Assembly: GCA_029961105.1 (NCBI GenBank)
Contig: JASBVO010000018.1
Span: 21,344-85,343 of the forward strand
Source: Micrococcus sp.
GTDB taxonomy: Bacteria > Actinomycetota > Actinomycetes > Actinomycetales > Micrococcaceae
Reading direction: 5' to 3'
Length of the DNA: 64,000 bases
The position numbers and the translations under genes are program-made. Of the stretch, positions 47,439 through 56,216 are shown one piece after another; the stretch's first letter is position 1, and each line of letters opens with the position of its first letter. Under the pieces are notes generated by a model that saw only the letters and a program-made list of their open reading frames with translations, searched no databases and was not told the origin of the DNA.

Positions 47439-48815
47439 TCAGTCCGTGTGCGCCCGGGCGTTGACGGTGCGAGGCTCGAGGTACTCCTCCAGGCCCCAGC
47501 GCCCGCGCTCGCGGCCCAGCCCGGAGCCCTTCCAGCCGCCGAAGGGGGCGTCCAGCTCGACGACGGTGTGCTGGTTGATCCAGGCGGTGCCGACCTCCAG
47601 GCGGGAGGCGACCTCGTGGGCCCGGTCCAGGTCCGGAGACCAGACCGAGGCGCCCAGGCCGAACTCCTGGGCGTTGAGCTCGTCGATGGTCGCGTCCAGG
47701 TCGTCATAGGCGACCACGGGCAGCGCCGCGCCGAACTGCTCGCAGGCGACCAGGTCCGAGGCCCTCGGAGCGTCGGCCACGATCGTGGGCTCCAGGAAGT
47801 ACCCGGGCAGGGACGTGCCGTGCTCGCCGCCGTGGGCGATCCGCCCGCCCTGCTCGACGGCCTGGGCGACGTAGTCCCGCACCAGCTGCTGCTGCCCGCT
47901 GGTGTGCATCGGTCCCATCGTGGTGCCCTCGGCCACGCCATGGCCGATGCGCAGGGCAGAGGCCGCGTCCACGAGCGCCTCCGTCAGCTCGGCGCTCTGC
48001 GCGCGGGGGACGTAGACCCGCTTGACGGCCATGCAGACCTGCCCGGCGTTGCGGAAGGCCGAGGCCACGATCCGCCGGGCGGTCACCTGTAGGTCGGCGT
48101 CCGGCAGGACGATGGCCGGGTCGTTGCCGCCCAGCTCCAGGGTCACCTTCTTCACCGTCGGCGCGGCCTGCGCCATGATCGCCGCCCCGATTTCCGTGGA
48201 CCCGGTGAAGGAGATCTTCCGGACCCCGGGCAGCTCGGACAGCGCCCGGGAGAGCACCCCGCGGCCGGTGACCACCTGCAGGACGTCGGCCGGCAGGAAC
48301 CGGTTCAGCACCTCGGCCAGCGCCAGGGTGGACATCGGGGTCGACAGCGAGGGCTTGGCGATCACGGTACAGCCGGCCACCAGCGCGGGGGCCAGCTTCA
48401 CGGCCAGCAAGGAGATGGGGAAGTTCCACGGGGTGATCGCCCCGACGAGCCCGACGGGGGCGTACTGGACCTGGACCTGGCGGCCGTCGCGCGGCGGCAA
48501 CGTCTCTGCCTCGTCCCAGTCCAGGTCCGCGTAGTGCCGCAGCAGCCCGGCGGCCACCCGGAACTCCTGCGTGGCCTCGGCCCACACCTTGCCCTGTTCC
48601 AGGGAGAGGATGCGCCCGAGGTCCTCGGCCTCCGCGGCCACGGCGTCGGCGGCGGCCCGCAGGGCCGTACGGCGGGCCTCGCGGTCCGCGGCCCAGGCCC
48701 GGGCGACCCCCTGGGCGGCGGTGATGGCGCGCTCGACGTCCTCGGGCTGGTGCAGCGGAACGTCCCCCACCGGTTCCAGGGTCGCCGGGTCGATCACTTC
48801 ATAGGTCGCGGTCAC
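47439..48815 (-). CDS. Aldehyde dehydrogenase, probably aromatic aldehyde
   Basis: 458 residues. PVGLVGAITPWNFPISLL, KISFTGSTEIGAAI, VTLELGGNDPAIVLPDAD (catalytic Glu), SAFRNAGQVCMAVKRVYVP (catalytic Cys), and FGGWKGSGLGRERGRWGLEEY are standard. The closest-feeling group is the broad NAD-dependent ALDHs that include vanillin and coniferyl-aldehyde dehydrogenases. GTG 48815 has GAGGAGG 4-5 nt upstream. It is divergent from the SDR-reductase-P450 operon and shares its control region. Confidence 0.87.
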   Translation of the reverse strand: MTATYEVIDPATLEPVGDVPLHQPEDVERAITAAQGVARAWAADREARRTALRAAADAVAAEAEDLGRILSLEQGKVWAEATQEFRVAAGLLRHYADLDWDEAETLPPRDGRQVQVQYAPVGLVGAITPWNFPISLLAVKLAPALVAGCTVIAKPSLSTPMSTLALAEVLNRFLPADVLQVVTGRGVLSRALSELPGVRKISFTGSTEIGAAIMAQAAPTVKKVTLELGGNDPAIVLPDADLQVTARRIVASAFRNAGQVCMAVKRVYVPRAQSAELTEALVDAASALRIGHGVAEGTTMGPMHTSGQQQLVRDYVAQAVEQGGRIAHGGEHGTSLPGYFLEPTIVADAPRASDLVACEQFGAALPVVAYDDLDATIDELNAQEFGLGASVWSPDLDRAHEVASRLEVGTAWINQHTVVELDAPFGGWKGSGLGRERGRWGLEEYLEPRTVNARAHTD

Positions 48816-48913
48816 ACGTCCTCCTCGGACTCAACACATCAGGCCCCCACCGGCCGGCGGGCGCATTTTCCTGATTCCAGCTTGCGCCGTAGCCTGTGAG
48901 CCACCCCACGTGT

Positions 48914-48932
48914 CTTTTCGTCCAGTAAAAAC
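48914..48932 (+). promoter_or_regulatory. Shared 19-bp motif, site 3 (putative IclR operator)
   Basis: CTTTTCGTCCAGTAAAAAC in the 251-nt region between the ALDH gene and the SDR-reductase-P450 operon. The first 13 bases are identical to site 2 and differ from site 1 at one base. Confidence 0.65.
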
Positions 48933-49066
48933 ATGGGCTGATACCGGAGTGCTCAACGCCACATAGTGGGTGGAAACACTGTCAGCAGGCATCATCATCC
49001 TGACGCATCCCGGAACACCGGCAGCTGCGGGAAGGATCGGATGCGGACCACCGGAAGGACATACCC

Positions 49067-49855
49067 ATGACTCTCGATGGGAAGACCCTCGTCGTCACCG
49101 GCGTCGCCTCGGGCATCGGCGCCGCCACGGCGGCCCTGCTCCAACGGCACGGGGCCACCGTGATCGGCGTGGACCGCAACGTCCCCGCGGAGTCCGCCGG
49201 CACCTTCGTCCAGGGCGACCTCTCCACGCCCGAGGGCGTGGCCGCCGTCGCCGACCGCGTCCCGGAGGGCATCTCCGGGCTGCTCAACATCGCCGGCGTG
49301 CCCGGGACCGCCCCCTGGCAGACGGTGCTGGCCGTCAACGTGTTCGGCGTGCGGGAGCTGACCCGCCTGCTGCTGCCGAAGATCGCCGACGGCGGCGCCG
49401 TCGTCAACCTGGCCTCGAACGTGGCCAGCGGCTGGGCAGCCCGCCAGCTGGAGGTCTCCCGCTTCGCCCAGGCCGCGGACGCCCAGGAGGCGATCGCCGC
49501 CGTCGCCGACGACCCGGAGGTCACCGGGAACTCGTACCGGTTCTCCAAGGAGTGCGTGCGCTGGCTGACCCAGGTGCAGGCCTCCGAGAACCTGGGCCGG
49601 GTCCGGGTGAACTCGGTCAGCCCCGGCCCGGTGCAGACACCCATCCTGGAGGACTTCAAGAAGGACCACGGGCGGGACAAGGTGGAGGGCGCCGTGGCGC
49701 TGCTGGGCCGCGCCGGCCGGCCCGAGGACATCGCCGAGGCGATCGTCTTCCTGCTGAGCCCGCAGGCCGCCTGGCTCAACGGCACCGACCTGTGCGTGGA
49801 CGGCGGACTGCTCGCCCACCGCACCGTCACCGCGATGGCCACCGCGGCCGCCTGA
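49067..49855 (+). CDS. SDR oxidoreductase, coniferyl-alcohol-dehydrogenase-like
   Basis: 262 residues. The NAD motif is VVTGVASGIGAATAALLQRHG, and VIGVDRN indicates NAD preference. The characteristic LLNIAGVPGTAPWQT and the active-site Tyr/Lys (YRFSKE) with an upstream Ser (NLASNVASG) follow, then the PGPVQTPIL segment. It strongly resembles CalA, which oxidises coniferyl alcohol to the aldehyde. ATG 49067 has GGAAGGA upstream. First gene of a three-gene operon, ending 10 nt before the reductase. Confidence 0.86.
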   Translation: MTLDGKTLVVTGVASGIGAATAALLQRHGATVIGVDRNVPAESAGTFVQGDLSTPEGVAAVADRVPEGISGLLNIAGVPGTAPWQTVLAVNVFGVRELTRLLLPKIADGGAVVNLASNVASGWAARQLEVSRFAQAADAQEAIAAVADDPEVTGNSYRFSKECVRWLTQVQASENLGRVRVNSVSPGPVQTPILEDFKKDHGRDKVEGAVALLGRAGRPEDIAEAIVFLLSPQAAWLNGTDLCVDGGLLAHRTVTAMATAAA

Positions 49856-49865
49856 AGGAGACACC

Positions 49866-50894
49866 ATGCAGAGCATCCATGACACCGGTTCCGGCACCAT
49901 GGCCGCAGCGCTGACCGCCGAGGCGGGGCGCGGGGGCCGCGCACAGCACGATCTCGAGGAAGTCGTCGTCGAGCGCCTGGAGGAGGTCGCGGACGGCGTC
50001 CGGCGCCTCACGCTGCGCACCCTCGACGGCTCGGAGTTCGCGCGCTGGGAGCCCGGGGCCCACATCGACCTGGTCATGCCGGACCACGTGCGCCAGTACT
50101 CCCTGTGCTCGCCGCTGGCGGACCGCAGCCGCATCCAGGTCTCCGTCCTGCACACCCGGGACTCCCGGGGCGGGTCCGCGTACGTCCACCAGGGCCTGGC
50201 GGAGGGTGACGTGATCCGGATCAACGGGCCGCGCAACAACTTCCCCTTCGTGGACTCCCGGAAGTACCTGTTCATCGCCGGGGGCATCGGCATCACCCCG
50301 ATCCTGCCGATGATCGAGACCGCCGAGGCCGCCGGGCGTGAATGGCGCCTGGCCTACGGCGGGCGGTCCCGTGCGTCCATGGCGTTCGCGGACGAACTGG
50401 TCGAGCGCTACGGGGACAAGATCCTGCTCTTCCCCGAGGACGAGGTCGGGCGCATCGACCTGGAGGGCCTGCTCGCCATGCCCCGGGCCAAGATGCTCGT
50501 GTACGCCTGCGGCCCGGAGCCGCTGCTGCGCGTCATCGAGGACTACTGCATGGGCTGGCCTCCCGGGGTCCTGCACACGGAGCGGTTCGTCGCCGCGAGC
50601 CTGGACGCCGGCGCCAGCGCCGAGCCCTTTGAGGTGGAGCTGACCCAGACGGGCAAGACCATCACGGTGGCCCCGGACCAGACCATCCTCGAGGCCGTGG
50701 AGGAGCACGGCGTGCGGGTGCTGTCCTCGTGCCGCGGCGGGATCTGCGGCACCTGCGAGACCCACGTGGTCAGCGGGGAGGTCGAGCACCGCGACGCCAT
50801 CCTCAGCGAGGACGAGAAGCAGTTCGGCGACTGCATGATGGTCTGTGTCTCCCGCGCAGCCGCCGGTTGCCCCAAGCTCGTCCTCGACCTCTGA
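49866..50894 (+). CDS. Phthalate-dioxygenase-type reductase (FMN, NADH, 2Fe-2S)
   Basis: 342 residues. A flavin domain (QYSLCSPLADRS; RIQVSVLHTRDSRGGS) and a nucleotide domain (FIAGGIGITPILPM, LVYACGPEPLLRVIE) are followed by a C-terminal plant-type ferredoxin domain with Cys289-x4-Cys294-x2-Cys297-x29-Cys327. This PDR layout carries electrons from NADH through FMN to 2Fe-2S. Next to a P450 with no separate ferredoxin gene, it is very likely that P450's redox partner. ATG 49866 has AAGGAG overlapping the SDR stop. Confidence 0.9.
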   Translation: MQSIHDTGSGTMAAALTAEAGRGGRAQHDLEEVVVERLEEVADGVRRLTLRTLDGSEFARWEPGAHIDLVMPDHVRQYSLCSPLADRSRIQVSVLHTRDSRGGSAYVHQGLAEGDVIRINGPRNNFPFVDSRKYLFIAGGIGITPILPMIETAEAAGREWRLAYGGRSRASMAFADELVERYGDKILLFPEDEVGRIDLEGLLAMPRAKMLVYACGPEPLLRVIEDYCMGWPPGVLHTERFVAASLDAGASAEPFEVELTQTGKTITVAPDQTILEAVEEHGVRVLSSCRGGICGTCETHVVSGEVEHRDAILSEDEKQFGDCMMVCVSRAAAGCPKLVLDL

Positions 50895-50916
50895 CCCGAC
50901 GCCACCAGGAGAATCC

Positions 50917-52125
50917 ATGACCGTCACGATGTCCCCCACCAGCGTCGTCTCCCTGCCGGACGACCCGTTCACGCTCGAGAACATCGCCAACCCGTACCCG
51001 CTCCACGAGAAGCTGCGCGAGGCCGGGCCCGTGGTGTGGCTGGAGAAGCACGGCTGCTACGCGGTGACCCGCTACGAGTGGGTGTACGAGATCCTCACCG
51101 ACTTCGAGTCCTACTGCTCCAGCGGCGGCCTCGGCCCCAAGGACATCCGCAAGGAGGCCGAGTGGCGTCCGCCGTCGATCCTGGAGTCCGACCCGCCCAC
51201 CCACACGGTGATGCGGCGTGGGCTGGCCGGGGTGATCGCCCCGGCGACCATGCGCCGGCTGCGGGAGCAGTTCGCCCCCTTCGCCGAGGAACTGGCCGAG
51301 GAGGTGGCCCAGCGCGGTGAGGTGGACGGCATCGTCGACATCGCCGAGCGCTACCCGCTGAAGGTGTTCCCGGATGCCGTGGGGCTGCGCCCGGACGGGC
51401 GCGAGAACCTGCTGCCCTACGGCTCGATGGTGTTCAACGCCTTCGGCGCGGACAACGACATCCGCGCCGCCGCCTTCGAGGAGGGCGAGCGCGTGGCCGC
51501 CTGGGTCATGGACAGCTGCGAGCGGGAGAACCTGACGGACACCGGGCTCGGGGCGGACGTCTGGAAGGTTGCCGACGAGGGCCGGATCGAGCCGCAGCAG
51601 GCCACCCTGCTCGTCCGGGCGCTGCTCTCGGCCGGCGTGGACACGACCATCTTCGGCATCGGCAACACCCTGTACAACCTGGCGAAGTACCCCGAGCAGT
51701 GGGAGAAGCTCAAGGCCAAGCCGCAGCTGGCGAAGTTCGCCGTGGACGAGGCGCTGCGCGTGGAATCCCCCTTCCAGATGTTCCACCGCACCAGCACCGT
51801 GGACACCGAGATCGGCGGGGTGCACATCCCGGCGGACTCGAAGATCCTGCTGTTCATGGGCGCCGCGAACCGGGACCCGCGCAAGTGGGGCGAGGATGCC
51901 GATGTGTTCGACCTGGACCGCAACGCCTCTGGCCACGTGGCCTTCGGCATGGGCCTGCACCAGTGCGTAGGCCAGCCGATCGCCCGCGCCGAGATCGAGC
52001 TCATGCTCCAGGCGCTGGTCAAGCGGGTGGACCGGATCGAGCTGACCGGCGAGGTCACCCCGTGGATCCACAACGTGCTGCGCGGCTTCGCCCGGATGCC
52101 CCTGCGGTTGACGCCGATCGGCTGA
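50917..52125 (+). CDS. Cytochrome P450, CYP199-like (para-methoxybenzoate O-demethylase type)
   Basis: 402 residues. P450 hallmarks: I-helix LLSAGVDTTIFG, K-helix ExxR in DEALRVES, and heme loop FGMGLHQCVG with Cys350 as thiolate ligand. The stretches WRPPSILESDPPTHT, RYPLKVFPDAVGL, GRENLLPYGSMVFNAFG and HNVLRGFARMPLRL closely resemble CYP199A enzymes that O-demethylate 4-methoxybenzoate and related acids. This assignment is by memory of the family, not a search. ATG 50917 follows CAGGAG. Third gene of the operon; a strong hairpin follows at 52249. Confidence 0.88.
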   Translation: MTVTMSPTSVVSLPDDPFTLENIANPYPLHEKLREAGPVVWLEKHGCYAVTRYEWVYEILTDFESYCSSGGLGPKDIRKEAEWRPPSILESDPPTHTVMRRGLAGVIAPATMRRLREQFAPFAEELAEEVAQRGEVDGIVDIAERYPLKVFPDAVGLRPDGRENLLPYGSMVFNAFGADNDIRAAAFEEGERVAAWVMDSCERENLTDTGLGADVWKVADEGRIEPQQATLLVRALLSAGVDTTIFGIGNTLYNLAKYPEQWEKLKAKPQLAKFAVDEALRVESPFQMFHRTSTVDTEIGGVHIPADSKILLFMGAANRDPRKWGEDADVFDLDRNASGHVAFGMGLHQCVGQPIARAEIELMLQALVKRVDRIELTGEVTPWIHNVLRGFARMPLRLTPIG

Positions 52126-52248
52126 GCGCAGACCGCAGGCTGCAGGCCTCGCGGGTGCTCGACGACGGTCGGCGCGCGGCTTCGGCGCGAAGGTTGCATC
52201 TGAGTGGGCGCGGGGCCTGAGCGGGTGCGCAGCCTGAGCGGGCACGAA

Positions 52249-52287
52249 CACGGCGGCCGTCCTCCCACCGGGAGGGCGGCCGCCGTG
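52249..52287. terminator. Hairpin after the P450 operon
   Basis: CACGGCGGCCG (52249-52259) pairs with 52277-52287, and CCTCCC pairs with GGGAGG inside it, leaving a short loop. It closes the SDR-reductase-P450 operon ahead of the converging dehydrogenase gene. Confidence 0.75.
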
Positions 52288-52294
52288 TGTCCTG

Positions 52295-52336
52295 CGGGAT
52301 CTGTCCCCCGCGATCTGTCCCGCGCGATCTGTCCCG
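52295..52336. repeat. Three 14-bp direct repeats
   Basis: CGCGATCTGTCCCG occurs twice exactly (52309-52322, 52323-52336), preceded by a diverged copy (52295-52308, CGGGATCTGTCCCC). It lies in the noncoding gap between the P450 terminator and the alcohol dehydrogenase stop. Function unknown; probably replication slippage. Confidence 0.75.
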
Positions 52337-52382
52337 CGGGATAGCGCCTCGCGAGCCACCGTGGGCTCGCGGGCGGAGATCA

Positions 52383-53339
52383 TCACTCGTACATCGCGAT
52401 GAAGCGGCCGATCACGCCGCCCTGGCGCAGCTTGTCGATCGCCTCGGGGATCTCAGCATGCTTGATGTGGTTGATCGGCGGGTTGAGCTGGCCCGAGCGC
52501 ATGATCTCGTAGATGCCGGCCAGGTCTTCCTTGGTGCCGGACTTCGAGCCCTTCACGGTCAGCTGGTTGACGATCAGCGGGTAGGTGTTGATGGTCGACT
52601 CCAGGCGGCCCATGCCGACCTGCACCAGGGTGCCGAACTCCGCCAGCGTCTCGATCGCGGCCGCGGTCGTGGACCCGAAGCCGGCGTAGTCCACGATCAG
52701 CTCCAGGCCCTTGTCCTTGAAGGCGTCGATGGAGTCGGCGACGCCGGCCAGCCCAATCTCGTCGGCCAGCTTCTGGGTCTCCGGGTTGATCTCGGCACCG
52801 TAGACCTCCGCGCCGGCCAGCGCGGCGCACCGGGCGCCAATGTAACCGAGGCCGCCCAGTCCGATGACGCCGACCTTCATGCCCTGCTTCGCCCCGCCCG
52901 CGGTCATGATTGCGTGGTAGGCGGTCAGGCCGGCGTCGGTGGCCATGGCCCCGAGGTCGAACGGGACCTCGTCCGGGAGGGCGACGAGGTTGTCGTCCGT
53001 CGCGCGCAGCTTCGGCGCGAAGCCGCCGTCCCACTTGCCGTAGCCGAGCGCGTCGCCGTCGGACATCACCGGGGCCAGGCCCACGCGGTCCCCGACCTTC
53101 CAGTGCTCCATGCCCTCGCCGACCTGGCTGATCACGCCGGCCGACTCGTGGCCCATAGTGCGCGGCAGGCCGTGCTGGAACAGCGCCATCCAGCCCGGGT
53201 CATCCAGGGTGGTGACGTCCGAGTGGCACACGCCGGAGGCCTTGACGTCCACGACCACCTCGCCGGGGCCGGCCGTCGGCTCCTCGACCTCGTTGAGTTC
53301 CAGCGGCTTGTCCGTTCCCACGAATTGCCAGGCCTTCAT
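52383..53339 (-). CDS. Zinc-type alcohol dehydrogenase (MDR family)
   Basis: 318 residues. Catalytic-zinc ligands fit GVCHSDV (Cys38, His39) and MGHESAG (His64, Glu65). The Rossmann motif VGVIGLGGLGYIGA is present. The four-Cys lobe that holds the structural zinc is missing: after VGDRVGLAP the chain goes straight to MSDGDALGYGKWDGGFA. The protein is also about 20 residues short of the usual length. It probably oxidises a primary or aromatic alcohol. ATG 53339 has AAGAGG upstream. No copy of the cluster motif precedes it. Confidence 0.85.
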   Translation of the reverse strand: MKAWQFVGTDKPLELNEVEEPTAGPGEVVVDVKASGVCHSDVTTLDDPGWMALFQHGLPRTMGHESAGVISQVGEGMEHWKVGDRVGLAPVMSDGDALGYGKWDGGFAPKLRATDDNLVALPDEVPFDLGAMATDAGLTAYHAIMTAGGAKQGMKVGVIGLGGLGYIGARCAALAGAEVYGAEINPETQKLADEIGLAGVADSIDAFKDKGLELIVDYAGFGSTTAAAIETLAEFGTLVQVGMGRLESTINTYPLIVNQLTVKGSKSGTKEDLAGIYEIMRSGQLNPPINHIKHAEIPEAIDKLRQGGVIGRFIAMYE

Positions 53340-53534
53340 GCCATCAACCTCTTTCCACACAGAACTGCGGGGCGATGTCCGTCCCGGCGTCGCCCTCGGC
53401 GGCGGCGCATACCACCACGGTATGCCCGTGCGGCGCGGTGGATCCGGGGGCTCAGCTACGGGCGGACGGAACGTGCGCCACCTCACGGACGGGAGGGCCT
53501 GTCACCACGGCGACGGGCTGACCTGCACACGACA

Positions 53535-53570
53535 AAGCGGCCGCCCTCCCGAACGGGAGAGCGGCCGCTT
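53535..53570. terminator. Hairpin downstream of the cold-shock gene
   Basis: AAGCGGCCGC (53535-53544) pairs with 53561-53570, and CTCCC pairs with GGGAG inside. It is 16 nt past the csp stop on its coding strand. Confidence 0.75.
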
Positions 53571-53585
53571 CAGTGTCTGACTAGA

Positions 53586-53789
53586 TCAGAGCGGGCGGAC
53601 CGAGGAGGCCTGCATGCCCTTGGCGCCCTGGGTCGCCTCGAACTCGACCTTCTGGTCCTCCTGCAGCTCCTTGAAGCCGGAGCCCTCGATGGCGGAGAAG
53701 TGAACGAAGATGTCAGCGGAGTTGTCGTCCGGGGAGATGAAGCCGAAGCCCTTCTCAGCGTTGAACCACTTGACGATACCGGTGGCCAT
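53586..53789 (-). CDS. Cold-shock protein, CspA family
   Basis: 67 residues, a single OB fold. Both RNA-binding motifs are present: KGFGFI (RNP1) and DIFVHF (RNP2), and the start [14 protein letters not shown] is classical. It acts as an RNA chaperone. ATG 53789 has AGAGG upstream. A long, less GC-rich leader (about 53790-53960) with repeated CTACTA-like runs lies upstream, consistent with a structured cold-shock 5' UTR. Confidence 0.95.
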   Translation of the reverse strand: MATGIVKWFNAEKGFGFISPDDNSADIFVHFSAIEGSGFKELQEDQKVEFEATQGAKGMQASSVRPL

Positions 53790-54054
53790 GGTGGCCTCTT
53801 TTCTTTCGGGGTGTATACCCACTGAAGGTTCCAGCGGGGGCGAAGCGGTATGTTGCGAACCGCTTCTCGACGCCCCGTTCAGCTCCTCAAGGAGCTTCCC
53901 GGTCCGCAAATGTGACGGACTTACTGCTACTACTACTTCTGGTTCCACCGTACGGGACAAACGCCGAAGTACCTAATGCACGGCCTGACACGCGCAGTCG
54001 AGGCGGGTCCCGGGGCCGCACGGACCGTCCTCACCCCGGCGTCCGGAGGCCACG

Positions 54055-55356
54055 CTAGGCAGTGGAGGCGCTGAGTTCGTCGTCGATGTAGCCCGGCCGG
54101 CTCGCCCGGAATCCGGTGAGGGCCATGGCAACCGTCGCGGCGACCAGAGCCAGCAGGATGGCCGACCACTGCCCCGTGAGGTCGTAGACGATGCCGACCA
54201 GCAGGGGCCCCGCTGCGGCGACGAAGTAGCCGAAGGGCTGCACGAACCCGGAGAGCCGGGCGGTGACCAGCGCGGTCCGGCTGCGGGCGGCGATCAGGGC
54301 CAGGGCGGTGGGAAAGCAGAATCCTCCGAGCCCGAGCAGCAGCGACCACAGCAACGGGAGCACGTCCGGCGCGAGGTACAGCCCGAGATACCCGGCGGCG
54401 GAGAGCGCGGAGAACAGCACGGGGAACAGCGTCAGGTTGCGGACCCGGCTGATGAGGAACGGCATGACCAGGCCACCGACGATGTTCAACGCGCCGATCA
54501 GCGCCAGGGCGAGGGCCCCCACGGAGGCGGAGGTTCCGCCGTCGATGTAGATCTGCGGCAGCCAGCCCATCTGGATGTAGGCGTTCATCGACTGCAGGCC
54601 GAAGAAGGCCATGAGGAACACCGCCGTCGGAGCCCGCCACAGCGACCCACCCGGCGCGTCCCCGGTCACCGTGACCGACGGGAAGTCGAAGCCGGTGCGC
54701 GCGGAGACGACCACCCAGACGACCACCTGGACGGCGGCGAACGACGCCCAGACGAACAACGCCCACCGCCAGCCGTCCTCCCCGTCGAAGAGCAGGGCGC
54801 TCAAGGGGCCGACGGCACCCGAGACGCCCAGGACCGAGGTGTAGACGGTCATCAGCGCCACCGTGCGGTTCCGGCCGTGGTTCTTGATCCACGCCGGCAG
54901 GAGCACGTTGGCCAGGGCGATGCCCGCCACCACGCAGGCGGTGAGGATGATGAACACCCAGATCTGCCCCACCCAGGGGCGCACGGCCAGCCCGATCAGG
55001 GTGAGGACCATGCCGGCCGTGAGCGCCCCGCTCAGTCCCAACCGGGAGGCCAGCGGGACGGCGGCCAGGCCCATCAGGGCGAAGAACAGCCCCGGGATGG
55101 CCGTGACCACACCGGCCAGCCAGCCCGCCGCATTGAAGGCGTCCAGCACCTCGCCGAGCACGGGACCGAGGGAGGCGATGCCGGCGCGCAGGTTGATGGC
55201 CGCGACGAATACGGCGACGACGGCCAGCAGGACCGGGACGGTCCCCAGCGTGCGGCGCGGCCGCAGCGCGTCCCCGACCGGAGGGGAGGCGTCCGCCTGG
55301 CGAGGAATGCCCTGCCGGCCCCGGGGAGCGAGGAATCGCACACAGCCTTCTTTCAT
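54055..55356 (-). CDS. MFS transporter, CynX/NimT family
   Basis: 433 residues, 12 membrane helices. INLRAGIASLGPVLGEVLDAF is the family's first-helix signature. The mid-loop is short and the tail (RPGYIDDELSASTA) polar. Relatives transport cyanate, nitroimidazoles or small anions; the substrate is unknown. ATG 55356 has no good ribosome site, while an in-frame GTG at 55341 follows GAAGG, so the latter may be the true start. A second family member is at 61036-62358. Confidence 0.85.
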   Translation of the reverse strand: MKEGCVRFLAPRGRQGIPRQADASPPVGDALRPRRTLGTVPVLLAVVAVFVAAINLRAGIASLGPVLGEVLDAFNAAGWLAGVVTAIPGLFFALMGLAAVPLASRLGLSGALTAGMVLTLIGLAVRPWVGQIWVFIILTACVVAGIALANVLLPAWIKNHGRNRTVALMTVYTSVLGVSGAVGPLSALLFDGEDGWRWALFVWASFAAVQVVVWVVVSARTGFDFPSVTVTGDAPGGSLWRAPTAVFLMAFFGLQSMNAYIQMGWLPQIYIDGGTSASVGALALALIGALNIVGGLVMPFLISRVRNLTLFPVLFSALSAAGYLGLYLAPDVLPLLWSLLLGLGGFCFPTALALIAARSRTALVTARLSGFVQPFGYFVAAAGPLLVGIVYDLTGQWSAILLALVAATVAMALTGFRASRPGYIDDELSASTA

Positions 55357-55530
55357 CGATGAGCAGTCCACGCCTGCTCTGGACACCTGCGGGCGGAGTC
55401 TACTCTCCATGACGCTAACGGCCTTCGGGCGGAGGCACGTGCCGTGCTCACGGAATCATCCCTGGTGACGGCGGCCGAGACCGCCGCGGGCGGCGTCACC
55501 GCCCCAGGGAGGCCGTCACGGCGCCACGGT

Positions 55531-55546
55531 TGTGATGAGCGTCACA
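55531..55546. promoter_or_regulatory. CRP/GlxR-like site before gene A of an inverted pair
   Basis: TGTGATGAGCGTCACA fits TGTGA-N6-TCACA exactly. It ends 21 nt before the ATG at 55568. The paralogous gene at 57515-58033 has a near-identical site at the same distance. In corynebacteria this is the binding sequence of the cAMP-dependent regulator GlxR. Confidence 0.6.
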
Positions 55547-55567
55547 GCGTGAGCTACAGTGGATGCC

Positions 55568-56116
55568 ATGGACGGGAACAGTGTGACGTGTGCGCTCCAC
55601 GAGCTCTTCGAGTCGCAGGTCATCAATCACGGGGACTACAGCCTGGTCTACGCGGAGCCCTGCGGCCCCGGGCCGGCGCTGGTGCTGGGCTATCGCCACA
55701 CGTCCCTGGAGCTGGTGCTCTGCCCGGTCCAGCTGGTCAACCTGCCGCGCACCCGCGGCGACGAGAGCCGTGTCGCAGCCCGCCTGGCGGGACCGATCTC
55801 CAGCATCGACCTGTCCAACGTGGCCACCATGGCGGACACCGGGACCGGGTATCAGGTGCACTCCGTCACCGGGTTCCACACCGGGTTCGAGGTCGAGGGA
55901 TCCCCGCGGATCGCCGTCGACGCCTCACCCTTCGAATCTTCCGACGGCGCGGTGATCGTGCAGCAGGACGAGGCGGTGATCGTGCAGCAGGACGAAGCGG
56001 CCGAGGACTTCCATCAGTTCATGGCCCACTTCATGGACGTCCTGGACGCGTTCTACCAGGTGCCGGACGTCCACGAGATCGTCCAGGACACCTACACCCC
56101 CTCCTTGGCGGCCTGA
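55568..56116 (+). CDS. Unknown protein A, paralogue of 57515-58033
   Basis: 182 residues, soluble. It shares with its paralogue the blocks VINHGDYSLVY, GYRxTxLELxFCPV, GPITSxxLxxVATxADTGxxY, VxSVTG, EDFHQFMxxFMDxLDxFYxVPDV. There are His and Asp residues in HGDYS, but no recognised catalytic motif. A 24-nt tandem duplication (55949-55996) adds eight residues (AVIVQQDE twice). ATG 55568 is preferred to GTG 55559. A CRP-like site is just upstream. No function assigned. Confidence 0.7.
   Translation: MDGNSVTCALHELFESQVINHGDYSLVYAEPCGPGPALVLGYRHTSLELVLCPVQLVNLPRTRGDESRVAARLAGPISSIDLSNVATMADTGTGYQVHSVTGFHTGFEVEGSPRIAVDASPFESSDGAVIVQQDEAVIVQQDEAAEDFHQFMAHFMDVLDAFYQVPDVHEIVQDTYTPSLAA
55949..55996 (+). 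repeat. In-frame 24-nt tandem duplication inside gene A
   Basis: Two 24-nt copies differing only at the last base (G or A) encode AVIVQQDE twice. The paralogue has a single version (AVVLVQGQD), so the duplication is recent slippage. Confidence 0.85.
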
Positions 56117-56216
56117 GGGCGCCGGTAGGCCTGACGGGTTCTCCGTCACGGTCCGGAGGGGGACGGTTCGCCTCCGGTTCACCCCCAGGACAGGGCGGTT
56201 CCCTAGCGTCGGGGGC

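Noticed and set aside
52141..52250. GAGCGGG-type short repeats after the P450 gene
   Set aside because: Copies are irregular (GAGTGGGCG, GAGCGGGTG, GAGCGGGCA) and too short to call a repeat array; no CRISPR-like spacing.
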